A DNA stretch of 7,583 nt, from the NCBI GenBank assembly GCA_030917445.1, contig JAUPUR010000045.1, positions 1 to 7,583 on the forward strand. Reading direction: 5' to 3'. The stretch's first letter is position 1. Each line of letters opens with the position of its first letter. Below the pieces are notes generated by a model. The model worked only from the letters and a program-made list of their open reading frames with translations, was not told the DNA's origin and searched no databases. Of the stretch, positions 1 through 5,454 are shown one piece after another. This stretch comes from Patescibacteria group bacterium (GTDB taxonomy: Bacteria > Patescibacteriota > Microgenomatia > Levybacterales > UBA12049). A program made the translations under genes and the position numbers.

Positions 1-259
1 TGATTTCTCAAAAGGTGAAGGTGAGATGAGTGTAAAATTTGATACTGAACTTACTCAGGAGTTGATCGATGAAGGGAAAGCTCGTGATATTGTCAGATCT
101 ATTCAAGAGGAAAGAAAAAAATTATCTCTCAAACCAAGTGATAGAGTAAATGTCACACTTCCTGAATGGCCAAAAGAGTTTGAGGAGACAATTAAAAAGA
201 AAGCACTTATTGAAACTTTGTCTATAGGTAAAGAACTCACTGTTACATATATTTCATGA
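1..259 (+). CDS. ileS: C-terminal end of an aminoacyl-tRNA synthetase, probably isoleucyl-tRNA synthetase (partial, 5' end outside window)
   Basis: The reading frame is open from base 2 to the TGA at 257-259, so the gene enters from the left and only about 85 codons are visible. The visible part reads like the extreme C-terminal region of a class I synthetase after the anticodon-binding helices: a 'DTELTQELIDEGKARDIVRSIQ' type segment (residues about 16-37 of the visible part), then a charged 'EERKKLSL' stretch and a small beta-rich end. The pattern 'EL..EG.AR.IVR.IQ..RK' is characteristic of the IleS C-terminal extension; in the full enzyme this end supports tRNA(Ile) binding while catalysis lies far upstream. 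The catalytic HIGH and KMSKS motifs are outside the window, so the assignment rests on this tail alone; a related class I synthetase such as ValS is less likely. An ATG at 26 is internal, not a real start. The end lies 11 bases before, or overlaps by 4 bases, the start of rodA, suggesting co-transcription. Confidence 0.72.
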   Translation, partial: DFSKGEGEMSVKFDTELTQELIDEGKARDIVRSIQEERKKLSLKPSDRVNVTLPEWPKEFEETIKKKALIETLSIGKELTVTYIS

Positions 260-260
260 G

Positions 261-264
261 AGGA
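261..264 (+). promoter_or_regulatory. Shine-Dalgarno site deciding the rodA start
   Basis: AGGA within the run GAGAGGA (258-264) lies six bases before the ATG at 271. It is the clearest Shine-Dalgarno-like site in the window; most other starts here have none. It favours the ATG at 271 over the ATG at 256, which has no purine-rich site before it but forms an ATGA overlap with the upstream stop. Confidence 0.55.
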
Positions 265-270
265 TTTTCC

Positions 271-1338
271 ATGCCCAAGATAGACTGGTGGCTTTTGACG
301 CCAGTTGGTCTTCTACTTATTGTTAGTTTGACAACGCTGTTTTCACTGAACAGTAGTTTTTTTGTCAATCAATTATTCACACTTTCAATTGGACTCACTG
401 CATTTTTTGTTTTTTCTCAAATTCCCTACGATATACTTAAAAGACTCTCGTTACCTCTCTACATTTTGGCAATTATTCTTCTTGTCGTCGTTTTGATCAT
501 TGGGGTGGAGAGTAGAGGGTCGGTTCGATGGATATATATTTTTGGTTTTCCATTGCAGCTATCTGAAATTTTCAAACCATTTGTTTCGGTAAGTTTTGCA
601 ACATTTCTTGCGGCTGGTTCAAATAATTCTCTAAGAACGTATTTGCTTTCTCTTGTTTTGCTTTTTCCATTATTTTTTCTCGTCGCACTTCAGCCAGATC
701 TTGGTAATGCTCTGATATATGTCTTGGCAGCAGGCATTGTTCTTATTGTTTATGGATTTCCTTGGAAGTGGTTTGGACTGACAGCTTTGCCTTTTCTCCT
801 TGCTTCACCGATTCTTTGGCATTTTCTCCATGATTATCAGAAAAATCGATTACTGACATTTATCAATCCTACCAGTGATCCATTAGGAACTTCATACAAC
901 GTCATTCAGGCAATGATCGCTGTTGGATCGGGGATGGTTATGGGGAAAGGCCTGAGCCAAGGTACACAGTCTGGTCTGAGATTTTTACCTGAAAGACAGA
1001 CAGACTTTATTTTTGCAAGTCTTTCTGAGGGGCTTGGACTCTTAGGAGCAATTATCATTCTTTTATGTTTTATGGCGCTCTGCTATAGAATTTATCGACT
1101 TTTTGTCCGAATTGATGATCCTTTTTGTAAAATGTTTGCAGCATGTACATTTAGTTTTATTTTGATTCATTTTTTTGTCAATATCGGTATGAATGTTGGA
1201 CTTTTGCCAATTGTAGGCGTCACATTGCCTTTTGTCTCCTACGGAGGAAGCTCACTTTTGTCTAATTTCATCTTTCTTGGAATACTTTCTTCCATCGCTT
1301 CAGCCCATAGGAGGCATACTGTGCTGGAAATTCGTTAA
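271..1338 (+). CDS. rodA: SEDS-family peptidoglycan glycosyltransferase, RodA type
   Basis: RodA/FtsW/SpoVE proteins polymerise lipid II into glycan strands in the cytoplasmic membrane, working with a class B penicillin-binding protein (none is in view). Numbered from the ATG at 256, the 360-residue product has about ten hydrophobic segments. Family blocks are clear: GSVRWI...FPLQLSEIFKP (88-107), QPDLGNALIY (146-155), YQKNRLLTFINP...DPLGTSYNVIQ (194-218), GTQSGLRFLPERQTDFIF (236-253) and GLLPIVGVTLPFVSYGGSS (315-333). D250 in TDFIF matches the catalytic Asp of RodA. The 'GTQS..RFLPER.TDFIF' form points to RodA rather than FtsW. The residue two before the Asp is Gln where His is usual. I chose the ATG at 271 because AGGA precedes it by six bases and 'MPKIDWWLL' fits a RodA N-terminus; the ATG at 256 would add five residues. 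It probably shares a transcript with the upstream synthetase gene. Confidence 0.92.
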   Translation: MPKIDWWLLTPVGLLLIVSLTTLFSLNSSFFVNQLFTLSIGLTAFFVFSQIPYDILKRLSLPLYILAIILLVVVLIIGVESRGSVRWIYIFGFPLQLSEIFKPFVSVSFATFLAAGSNNSLRTYLLSLVLLFPLFFLVALQPDLGNALIYVLAAGIVLIVYGFPWKWFGLTALPFLLASPILWHFLHDYQKNRLLTFINPTSDPLGTSYNVIQAMIAVGSGMVMGKGLSQGTQSGLRFLPERQTDFIFASLSEGLGLLGAIIILLCFMALCYRIYRLFVRIDDPFCKMFAACTFSFILIHFFVNIGMNVGLLPIVGVTLPFVSYGGSSLLSNFIFLGILSSIASAHRRHTVLEIR

Positions 1339-1353
1339 ATGGTTTGATATAAT
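1325..1353 (+). promoter_or_regulatory. sigma70-type promoter of rplU
   Basis: A perfect -10 TATAAT at 1348-1353 carries the extended TGn motif (TG at 1345-1346). A fair -35 TGGAAA (1325-1330, four of six matches) lies 17 bases upstream, inside the end of rodA. The -10 ends 11 bases before the rplU ATG, so a start site about seven bases downstream would leave a leader of only about five bases and no room for a Shine-Dalgarno site. The start site is inferred, not measured. Confidence 0.72.
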
Positions 1354-1364
1354 ACCTACACTCT

Positions 1365-1781
1365 ATGAAATACGCAGTTATCCAAACAGGCGGTAAGCAA
1401 TATAAAGTCTCTGAAGGAGATGTTATTACTGTAGAAAGATTGAAGGTTCAGGCAGATGACACAGTTACATTTTCTGATGTTCTTCTTTACACAGCTGATG
1501 ACGTTGTTCAAATCGGTCAACCTCATGTTGAAGGCATGACTGTGACTGGAAAAGTTGTTGCAAACATTCGTGGTGAAAAACTCCGTATTTCAAAATACAA
1601 AGCAAAAGTACGGTATCGAAGAGTTACAGGACATAGACAGGAATTAACTCAAGTTCAAATTGATGTCATTGGAGATGCAAAAAAGGCGAAAGTGGACACT
1701 GCAAAAAAAGAACTTAAAGTTGAAACAAAAGTGACTAAATCTCCTGTCCGCACAGTTAAAAACAAAGTTACAGAAAAATAA
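1365..1781 (+). CDS. rplU: 50S ribosomal protein bL21 with a lysine-rich C-terminal tail
   Basis: bL21 is an early-assembling large-subunit protein that binds 23S rRNA. The N-terminus 'MKYAVIQTGGKQYKVSEGD' (1-19) and the block 'KLRISKYKAKVRYRRVTGHRQ' (72-92) are near-signature sequences of the family. The core ends near residue 103, the usual full length; the product is 138 residues. The extra part, from about 106, is low in complexity, with 11 Lys in 33 residues, and is probably disordered and RNA-contacting; that role is inference. The gene has its own promoter ending 11 bases before the ATG and no Shine-Dalgarno site, so it is likely read from a near-leaderless mRNA, as well as possibly by readthrough from rodA. 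rpmA follows after 58 bases, the standard rplU-rpmA order of bacteria. Confidence 0.96.
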   Translation: MKYAVIQTGGKQYKVSEGDVITVERLKVQADDTVTFSDVLLYTADDVVQIGQPHVEGMTVTGKVVANIRGEKLRISKYKAKVRYRRVTGHRQELTQVQIDVIGDAKKAKVDTAKKELKVETKVTKSPVRTVKNKVTEK

Positions 1782-1784
1782 CTA

Positions 1785-1813
1785 TTGACATCTGTGAAAA
1801 CAAAAAGTATTAT
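1785..1813 (+). promoter_or_regulatory. strong sigma70-type promoter of rpmA-parB
   Basis: A perfect -35 TTGACA (1785-1790), a 17-base spacer, and -10 TATTAT (1808-1813, five of six). It begins three bases after the rplU stop. The predicted start near 1820 gives a leader of about 20 bases that has no Shine-Dalgarno-like purine run. This is the best -35/-10 pair in the window, and it would make rpmA-parB a transcription unit that can run separately from rplU. Confidence 0.75.
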
Positions 1814-1828
1814 GGTTATGTTTTCACA
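1793..1828. repeat. perfect 10-base inverted repeat bracketing the rpmA -10 element
   Basis: TGTGAAAACA (1793-1802) and TGTTTTCACA (1819-1828) are exact reverse complements, with a 16-base centre at 1803-1818. The left arm lies in the promoter spacer, the right arm over the predicted start site, and the -10 at 1808-1813 is in the middle. That position fits a repressor operator better than a terminator: no T-run follows the right arm. In a readthrough rplU transcript the same arms could also form a hairpin. Which of the two it does cannot be told from sequence. Confidence 0.6.
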
Positions 1829-1839
1829 CTCATAAAAAT

Positions 1840-2091
1840 ATGGCACATACAAAAGCACAAGGATCAGTAAAAGGAAATAGAGACTCGCGAGCTAAAAGAC
1901 TTGGAGTTAAAATCTATGGTGGTGGAAAAGCTATCGTGGGGAATATCCTTGTACGACAAAAAGGAACAAAGTATCATCCAGGTGATGGTGTCGGTATGGG
2001 AAAAGACTTTACTCTTTATGCAATTCGTGACGGAATCGTCAACTTCAAGACCAAATTAGGTAAAGAAGTTGTAGAAATAACAAATGGATAA
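1840..2091 (+). CDS. rpmA: 50S ribosomal protein bL27
   Basis: bL27 sits near the peptidyl transferase centre, with its N-terminal tail reaching towards the P-site tRNA. The 83-residue product has normal length and clear family blocks: MAHTKAQGSVKGNRDS (1-16), KRLGVKIYGG (19-28) and GNILVRQKGTKYHPGDGVGMGKD (34-56). The N-terminus begins directly with MAH, so there is no cleavable extension as in some Firmicutes. The tail is slightly unusual: Thr at position 4 where Lys is common, and AQGS where a paired Gly (GGS) is usual. It follows rplU in the classic order but has its own strong promoter and an inverted repeat upstream. Its last eight bases (ATGGATAA) contain the parB start, so the two genes are likely translated in a coupled manner. 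Confidence 0.96.
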   Translation: MAHTKAQGSVKGNRDSRAKRLGVKIYGGGKAIVGNILVRQKGTKYHPGDGVGMGKDFTLYAIRDGIVNFKTKLGKEVVEITNG

Positions 2092-2965
2092 CAAAAACGG
2101 CATATTAACAGAACTAGAGCCAAATCAACTTCAGTCAAACCCTCTTCAGCCACGCGGTGTCATCCTTCAAGACTCATTAACAGATCTCGTTGAATCAATT
2201 CGTGAACAAGGTATTCTCGAACCAATCGTCGTTGCTCGAACTCCAGCTGGATATCAAATTATCGCTGGTGAAAGACGTTGGAGAGCTGCAAAAATTCTTG
2301 GACTTCCTTCAGTTCCTGTAGTTATAAAGGAAACAACACCACAAGGAATGCTTGAAATGTCTATTGTTGAGAACGTACAGCGTGAAGACCTCAATCCAAT
2401 CGAAAAAGCACTTGCATACAAAAGACTTATTGATGAATTTGGACTTGGAACAAATGAAGTTGCAAAGAGAGTAGGAAAATCAGCACCAACAATTTCAAAT
2501 ACAATTCGTCTTCTCGCACTTCCTGACGCTATCAAGGATGCACTCGTTGCTGGAGTGATCACAGAAGGACATGTACGCCCTCTGATATCCCTTGGAGATC
2601 CAAAGTTGATGTTAGAGCTCTTTAAGAGAATTCTTCGTGATAATGCGACTGTGAGACAGACTGAGGATTGGGCAAGAAAAATAAAAGGTGAAGTACAGCA
2701 AAAAGAGCCTGTGTATAAGAAAGAACGACTTTGGGTTCCAGAACAGGATGATATGGCAAAGCAAATTCAGGAAATGTACAGTGTTGATGATGTAAAGATC
2801 TTTCAGTCGAGTAAGTTAGCTAGAATCACTATTGTTGTAAAGGGAGAAGCAGAAGACACAACAAAGAAATTAAAAGAAATTCATGAGATATTAACGGGAA
2901 AAGCACATGAAGCTGAAGATATCACTGAAGAAGTAAAACCTAAAGAAGAATTTATCTCCCAATAA
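2084..2965 (+). CDS. parB: ParB/Spo0J-family chromosome partitioning protein
   Basis: ParB binds centromere-like parS sites, spreads along DNA as a CTP-dependent sliding clamp, and works with the ATPase ParA and with SMC in chromosome segregation. The 293-residue product has the full layout. The N-terminal ParB/sulfiredoxin-like CTP-binding domain spans about 8-105, with AGERRWRAA (61-69) and ENVQREDLNPIEKA (96-109). The parS-binding helix-turn-helix region is around 120-146 (GLGTNEVAKRVGKSAPTISN), followed by EGHVRPLISL (161-170), the counterpart of the usual 'GHARALL'. A C-terminal dimer domain lies at about 214-272. An acidic tail of about 20 residues follows. The gene overlaps rpmA by eight bases and has no good Shine-Dalgarno site, so coupling to bL27 translation is likely. 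No parA lies beside it here; it may be elsewhere. It ends two bases from the convergent lepB, with no recognisable terminator. Confidence 0.95.
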   Translation: MDNKNGILTELEPNQLQSNPLQPRGVILQDSLTDLVESIREQGILEPIVVARTPAGYQIIAGERRWRAAKILGLPSVPVVIKETTPQGMLEMSIVENVQREDLNPIEKALAYKRLIDEFGLGTNEVAKRVGKSAPTISNTIRLLALPDAIKDALVAGVITEGHVRPLISLGDPKLMLELFKRILRDNATVRQTEDWARKIKGEVQQKEPVYKKERLWVPEQDDMAKQIQEMYSVDDVKIFQSSKLARITIVVKGEAEDTTKKLKEIHEILTGKAHEAEDITEEVKPKEEFISQ

Positions 2966-2967
2966 CT

Positions 2968-3528
2968 TTATTTATAAGGATTTTCAATTGCTCTTGCTTG
3001 ACTGATTGGCCAATAAACAAAGAAAGATTTTCCAATTACCTCAGATTTTTCTAAAAATCCCCACTCTCTACTGTCAGAACTGTTCATCCTATTGTCTCCC
3101 ATGACAAAAATTGAGCCTGTCGGGACCTGTACTGTCTCACCGTCTTGAAGAAATCGTCCAGAGAAAGTATTGATGTCATTACTTAAATACTCACTTTCAT
3201 CGAGAATTTGATTGTTGAGATATACTTTTCCATCTACAAGTGTAATTGTATCTCCTGGCACTCCTATAACTCTTTTAATAAAATCTCTTTTTTGATCCAT
3301 AGGGGATTTAAAGACGATAACGTCACCTCTTTTGAGTTCAGAGATCCTTAGTCCAATGATATTTGTAAAGATGTATTCATGATCTTTGTATGTAGGATAC
3401 ATTGATTCTCCACTTACTTGAAAAGGTCGAGCGACAAAGAAATAGACAACTAAAAAAACAGCCAATGCGAGTGCAAAGGTCTGTACTGTATCTACGAGAA
3501 AGAAATAAATCGACTTGAGGATCTGCAT
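2968..3528 (-). CDS. lepB: signal peptidase I (leader peptidase)
   Basis: A membrane-bound serine protease of family S26 that cuts signal peptides from exported proteins. The 186-residue product has a single N-terminal membrane segment (about 11-33), as in Gram-positive-type enzymes, then the catalytic domain outside the membrane. Conserved boxes are intact: SGESMYPTY (39-47) with nucleophile S42, RGDVIVFKSP (67-76), DFIKRVIGVPGD (82-93) with general base K85, and GDNRMNSSDSREWG (144-157). Length and motifs are normal, so it should be active. A promoter just upstream places the predicted transcript start about two bases before the ATG at 3528, which supports this start. The gene is convergent with parB, and a 38-codon membrane ORF lies 37 bases upstream on the same strand. 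Confidence 0.95.
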   Translation of the reverse strand: MQILKSIYFFLVDTVQTFALALAVFLVVYFFVARPFQVSGESMYPTYKDHEYIFTNIIGLRISELKRGDVIVFKSPMDQKRDFIKRVIGVPGDTITLVDGKVYLNNQILDESEYLSNDINTFSGRFLQDGETVQVPTGSIFVMGDNRMNSSDSREWGFLEKSEVIGKSFFVYWPISQARAIENPYK

Positions 3529-3536
3529 GCCTATGT

Positions 3537-3565
3537 ATTATTGGCGAAATCAGCCTTTTTGTCAA
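3537..3565 (-). promoter_or_regulatory. sigma70-type promoter of lepB
   Basis: Read on the minus strand: perfect -35 TTGACA (3565-3560), a 17-base spacer, and -10 AATAAT (3542-3537, five of six). The -10 ends eight bases before the lepB ATG, so the transcript should be nearly leaderless. The -35 directly follows the stop codon of the small upstream ORF (3568-3566). Confidence 0.72.
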
Positions 3566-3682
3566 TTAAACGAAGATTCCAATTAAGCCTGAAATGATCA
3601 TTACAAGTCCTAATATAAATCCAAGAATTAAGATTTCTGTTGGAATTTTCTTTATTTTTTTTAAAAAGATTTCTGTATTCAT
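3566..3682 (-). CDS. small single-pass membrane protein, 38 residues, function unknown
   Basis: I do not recognise this gene. On the minus strand an ATG at 3682 opens a 38-codon frame ending in TAA at 3568-3566; an in-frame TAA 18 bases upstream of the ATG bounds the start. The product begins MNTEIFLKKIKKIPTEI, a basic and probably amphipathic segment with four Lys in residues 8-12, followed by one hydrophobic stretch from about 17 to the end (ILILGFILGLVMIISG and onward). The positive N-terminal side suggests N-in topology. Without this ORF the 178 bases between lepB and the methyltransferase would be the longest gap in a window where genes otherwise nearly touch, which supports it being real. 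It lies 37 bases upstream of lepB on the same strand. It could be a small accessory membrane protein or a toxin-like peptide; no function is claimed. Confidence 0.5.
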   Translation of the reverse strand: MNTEIFLKKIKKIPTEILILGFILGLVMIISGLIGIFV

Positions 3683-3690
3683 GTTTTTTC

Positions 3691-3698
3691 TGTATAAT
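3691..3698. promoter_or_regulatory. shared, near-symmetric -10 region for the methyltransferase gene (+) and the small membrane ORF (-)
   Basis: On the plus strand a perfect TATAAT (3693-3698) ends eight bases before the methyltransferase ATG at 3707. On the minus strand the overlapping bases read TATACA (3696-3691, four of six), ending eight bases before the small-ORF ATG at 3682. Neither direction has a good -35 at the usual distance. The plus-strand call is the firmer of the two. Confidence 0.55.
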
Positions 3699-3706
3699 TA
3701 GCTCAA

Positions 3707-4438
3707 ATGAAAAAGAAACGTGATCTATATAGTGAATTTCATCATAATACAAAATCTCAAAAAAGAACAATTGATTTAGATAATTTTACATATAAACTCA
3801 TTCTTAACAATTTAGAAAAATATATTAAGGACAATCAAAAGATTCTTGATATCGGAAGTGGAGCAGGAACTTTGGCACTTTATTGTGGTTTAAAAAGAAA
3901 CAAGGTTACGGGAATTGATGTATCTACTCAAGCAGTTAAGTCTGCAAATGAAAGTGCAGTGCAAATCGGATTAAACAATGTTTCATTTAAGGTCATGAAG
4001 TTTCCTGAGGAGTATCCTAATGAGAAGTTTGACTTAATTATATGCACAGAAGTTATCGAACATCTTGAAGATGATTTAAAGGCTCTTAAAGTAATATATA
4101 AACTATTAAAGCCAAATGGAATTGCAATAATATCTACTCCATCTCTTAATGCTCCTCTTTATAAACTTGGTTTAGCAACTGATTTTGATAAAAGGGTAGG
4201 TCATTTGAGAAGATACTCGATGGAAAGTTTAAGAAAGTTATCAAAACAAGCTGGGTTTAAAATTGTTGCAAGTAATAAGCAAGAAGGAGTAATCAGAAAT
4301 TCATTATTTATTATTCCTCATTTGGGAGAGTTGATTCGGTTTATTAAATTTGGGTTGGTCGATGTAGTAACTTTTATTGATAATATTTCTGTAAAACTAT
4401 TTGGAGAATCTCAACTTTTTATTATTTTGAAAAAATGA
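3707..4438 (+). CDS. class I SAM-dependent methyltransferase (UbiG/Methyltransf_11-like)
   Basis: A 243-residue Rossmann-fold methyltransferase. The SAM-binding motif I is ILDIGSGAGTLA (46-57), motif II the acidic end of strand 2 at VTGIDVS (67-73), and the later block FDLIICTEVIEHLEDDLKAL (108-127) is typical of the UbiG/Methyltransf_11 group. DKRVGHLRRYSMESL (161-175) resembles the segment that precedes the 'aGF' turn in these enzymes (here QAGFKI, 181-186). The substrate cannot be read from the sequence. The gene has a four-base ATGA overlap with a glycosyltransferase gene, so a lipid-linked or surface glycan, or its carrier, is a reasonable guess. A TATAAT eight bases before the ATG suggests a near-leaderless transcript. 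Hand counts give about 17 G+C per 60 bases at 4021-4140, poorer than parB (about 20-24 per 60 in sampled lines). Confidence 0.85.
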   Translation: MKKKRDLYSEFHHNTKSQKRTIDLDNFTYKLILNNLEKYIKDNQKILDIGSGAGTLALYCGLKRNKVTGIDVSTQAVKSANESAVQIGLNNVSFKVMKFPEEYPNEKFDLIICTEVIEHLEDDLKALKVIYKLLKPNGIAIISTPSLNAPLYKLGLATDFDKRVGHLRRYSMESLRKLSKQAGFKIVASNKQEGVIRNSLFIIPHLGELIRFIKFGLVDVVTFIDNISVKLFGESQLFIILKK

Positions 4439-5454
4439 AGATTGTTTTTTTTACACGACTGTATTATCCCCATCGTGGTGGAGTAGAGAAGCATGTATTT
4501 GAAATTTCCAAAAGGTTAAAGGAAGAAGGTCATGACATTACAATTTTTACAGAAGATATTCCTGAAGTAAAAAAAGATACAAAAGATGAATTTCGTGTCA
4601 TTCGACTTAAAGTTGGAAAAGATGATTTTGGTAAAAAAGATAGAATATGGAAAGCTCTCTGGCGACACAATGAAATTATTTTTGACGCAGATATTGTTCA
4701 TTGTCATGATGTCTTTTTTTGGTATCTTCCTTTCAAAATACTTCGACCTCTGAAAAAAGTCTATACAACCTTTCATGGCTACGAAACAGTTTTTCCACCA
4801 CGCAAAAGAGCAATTCTCATTAGGAAAATAAGTGAAATACTTTCGACTGGTTCAATAAATGTAGGAGACTATATTTCTAAGTGGTATTTCTCTCGACCAA
4901 CGTTTGTAACATATGGAGGAGTTGATGTTCCGTACAAAGCAGAAGTGAAAAAAAGAGGAAAAAGGATAAAGATTGCATTTGTGGGAAGGATTGAAGAAGA
5001 CAATGGTGTTTATATTTTCTCAGAAATTTTAAATATTCTTTCAAATCAAGGATTTGATTTTGAATTTACTGCAAGTGGTGATGGTTCTTTGAAAAAAGAG
5101 TTTCAAAGATATGGAGAGGTCAAAGGGTTTGAGGATGATAGTAGTCTTACTATTAAAAATGCAGATATTGTTTTTGCATCATCATATTTAAGTATTCTTG
5201 AGTCACTTGTACAAAAAAAATTAGTATTTTCTATTTTTCAAAATAATTTGAAGAAAGATTATTTAAAAATGTCTCCATTAAATGACTTTGTTGTTTCTGC
5301 TGGTGATCCTATGTCAATTGTCCATGAATTAAAAAAGTATATTCTCAATGAGAAAATGTGGAATGATAAAGTTGAAGAAGGATATGAATTTGCAAGTAGG
5401 CAAACTTGGGAAAATGTTCTTCATGTCTATAAAAAACTGTGGAGAATTAAATAA
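4435..5454 (+). CDS. GT4-type (GT-B fold) glycosyltransferase, divergent acceptor/donor motifs
   Basis: A 339-residue retaining-type glycosyltransferase of the GT-B fold that would move a sugar from a nucleotide donor, acting at the inner face of the membrane on a surface-glycan precursor. N-terminal domain: MKIVFFTRLYYPHRGGVEKH (1-20) with the glycine-rich loop GGVEKH, DIVHCHDVFFW (86-96) and TTFHGYE (111-117). Linker: VTYGGVDV (158-165). C-terminal domain: IAFVGRIEEDNG (180-191), ASGDGSLKKEF (213-223), then ADIVFASSYLSILESLVQKK (243-262). The nucleotide-binding Arg (R185) is kept, but the usual Lys of 'GR...KG' is replaced (D189-N190) and the first Glu of the E-x7-E motif is Ala (A248), with E256 retained. 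The region reads like a known-looking GT4 subgroup rather than a decayed gene. The start overlaps the methyltransferase stop as ATGA, and the stop abuts that of the convergent aminotransferase. Confidence 0.88.
   Translation: MKIVFFTRLYYPHRGGVEKHVFEISKRLKEEGHDITIFTEDIPEVKKDTKDEFRVIRLKVGKDDFGKKDRIWKALWRHNEIIFDADIVHCHDVFFWYLPFKILRPLKKVYTTFHGYETVFPPRKRAILIRKISEILSTGSINVGDYISKWYFSRPTFVTYGGVDVPYKAEVKKRGKRIKIAFVGRIEEDNGVYIFSEILNILSNQGFDFEFTASGDGSLKKEFQRYGEVKGFEDDSSLTIKNADIVFASSYLSILESLVQKKLVFSIFQNNLKKDYLKMSPLNDFVVSAGDPMSIVHELKKYILNEKMWNDKVEEGYEFASRQTWENVLHVYKKLWRIK

Noticed and set aside
26..259. A free-standing 77-residue protein starting at the ATG at 26
   Set aside because: The same frame is open to the left edge and reads as a continuous synthetase C-terminus; the Met is internal.
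1655..1858. Opposite-strand open frame over the rplU tail and rpmA promoter
   Set aside because: It mirrors the Lys-rich bL21 tail, has no recognisable motifs, and would cross the rpmA promoter.
2254..2562. Opposite-strand open frame inside parB (about 102 codons)
   Set aside because: It lies fully over the well-conserved ParB core, is Ser-rich without family motifs, and looks like an antisense shadow.
3005..3014. Palindrome ATTGGCCAAT within lepB
   Set aside because: It falls in coding sequence for conserved YWPIS-type residues, has no partner site, and no T-run; likely chance.
3543..3560. Possible terminator GGC-loop-GCC followed by TTTTT on the plus strand
   Set aside because: The stem is only three base pairs, and the same bases form the spacer of the lepB promoter.
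3531..3770. 79-codon minus-strand frame between lepB and the methyltransferase
   Set aside because: It overlaps the methyltransferase start and both promoters and has a composition typical of AT-rich chance ORFs; the 38-codon frame in the same interval is more convincing.
4516..4776. 86-codon minus-strand frame inside the glycosyltransferase
   Set aside because: It is antisense to the conserved N-terminal GT domain, rich in Phe/Ile/Lys from AT-rich sequence, with no start signal.
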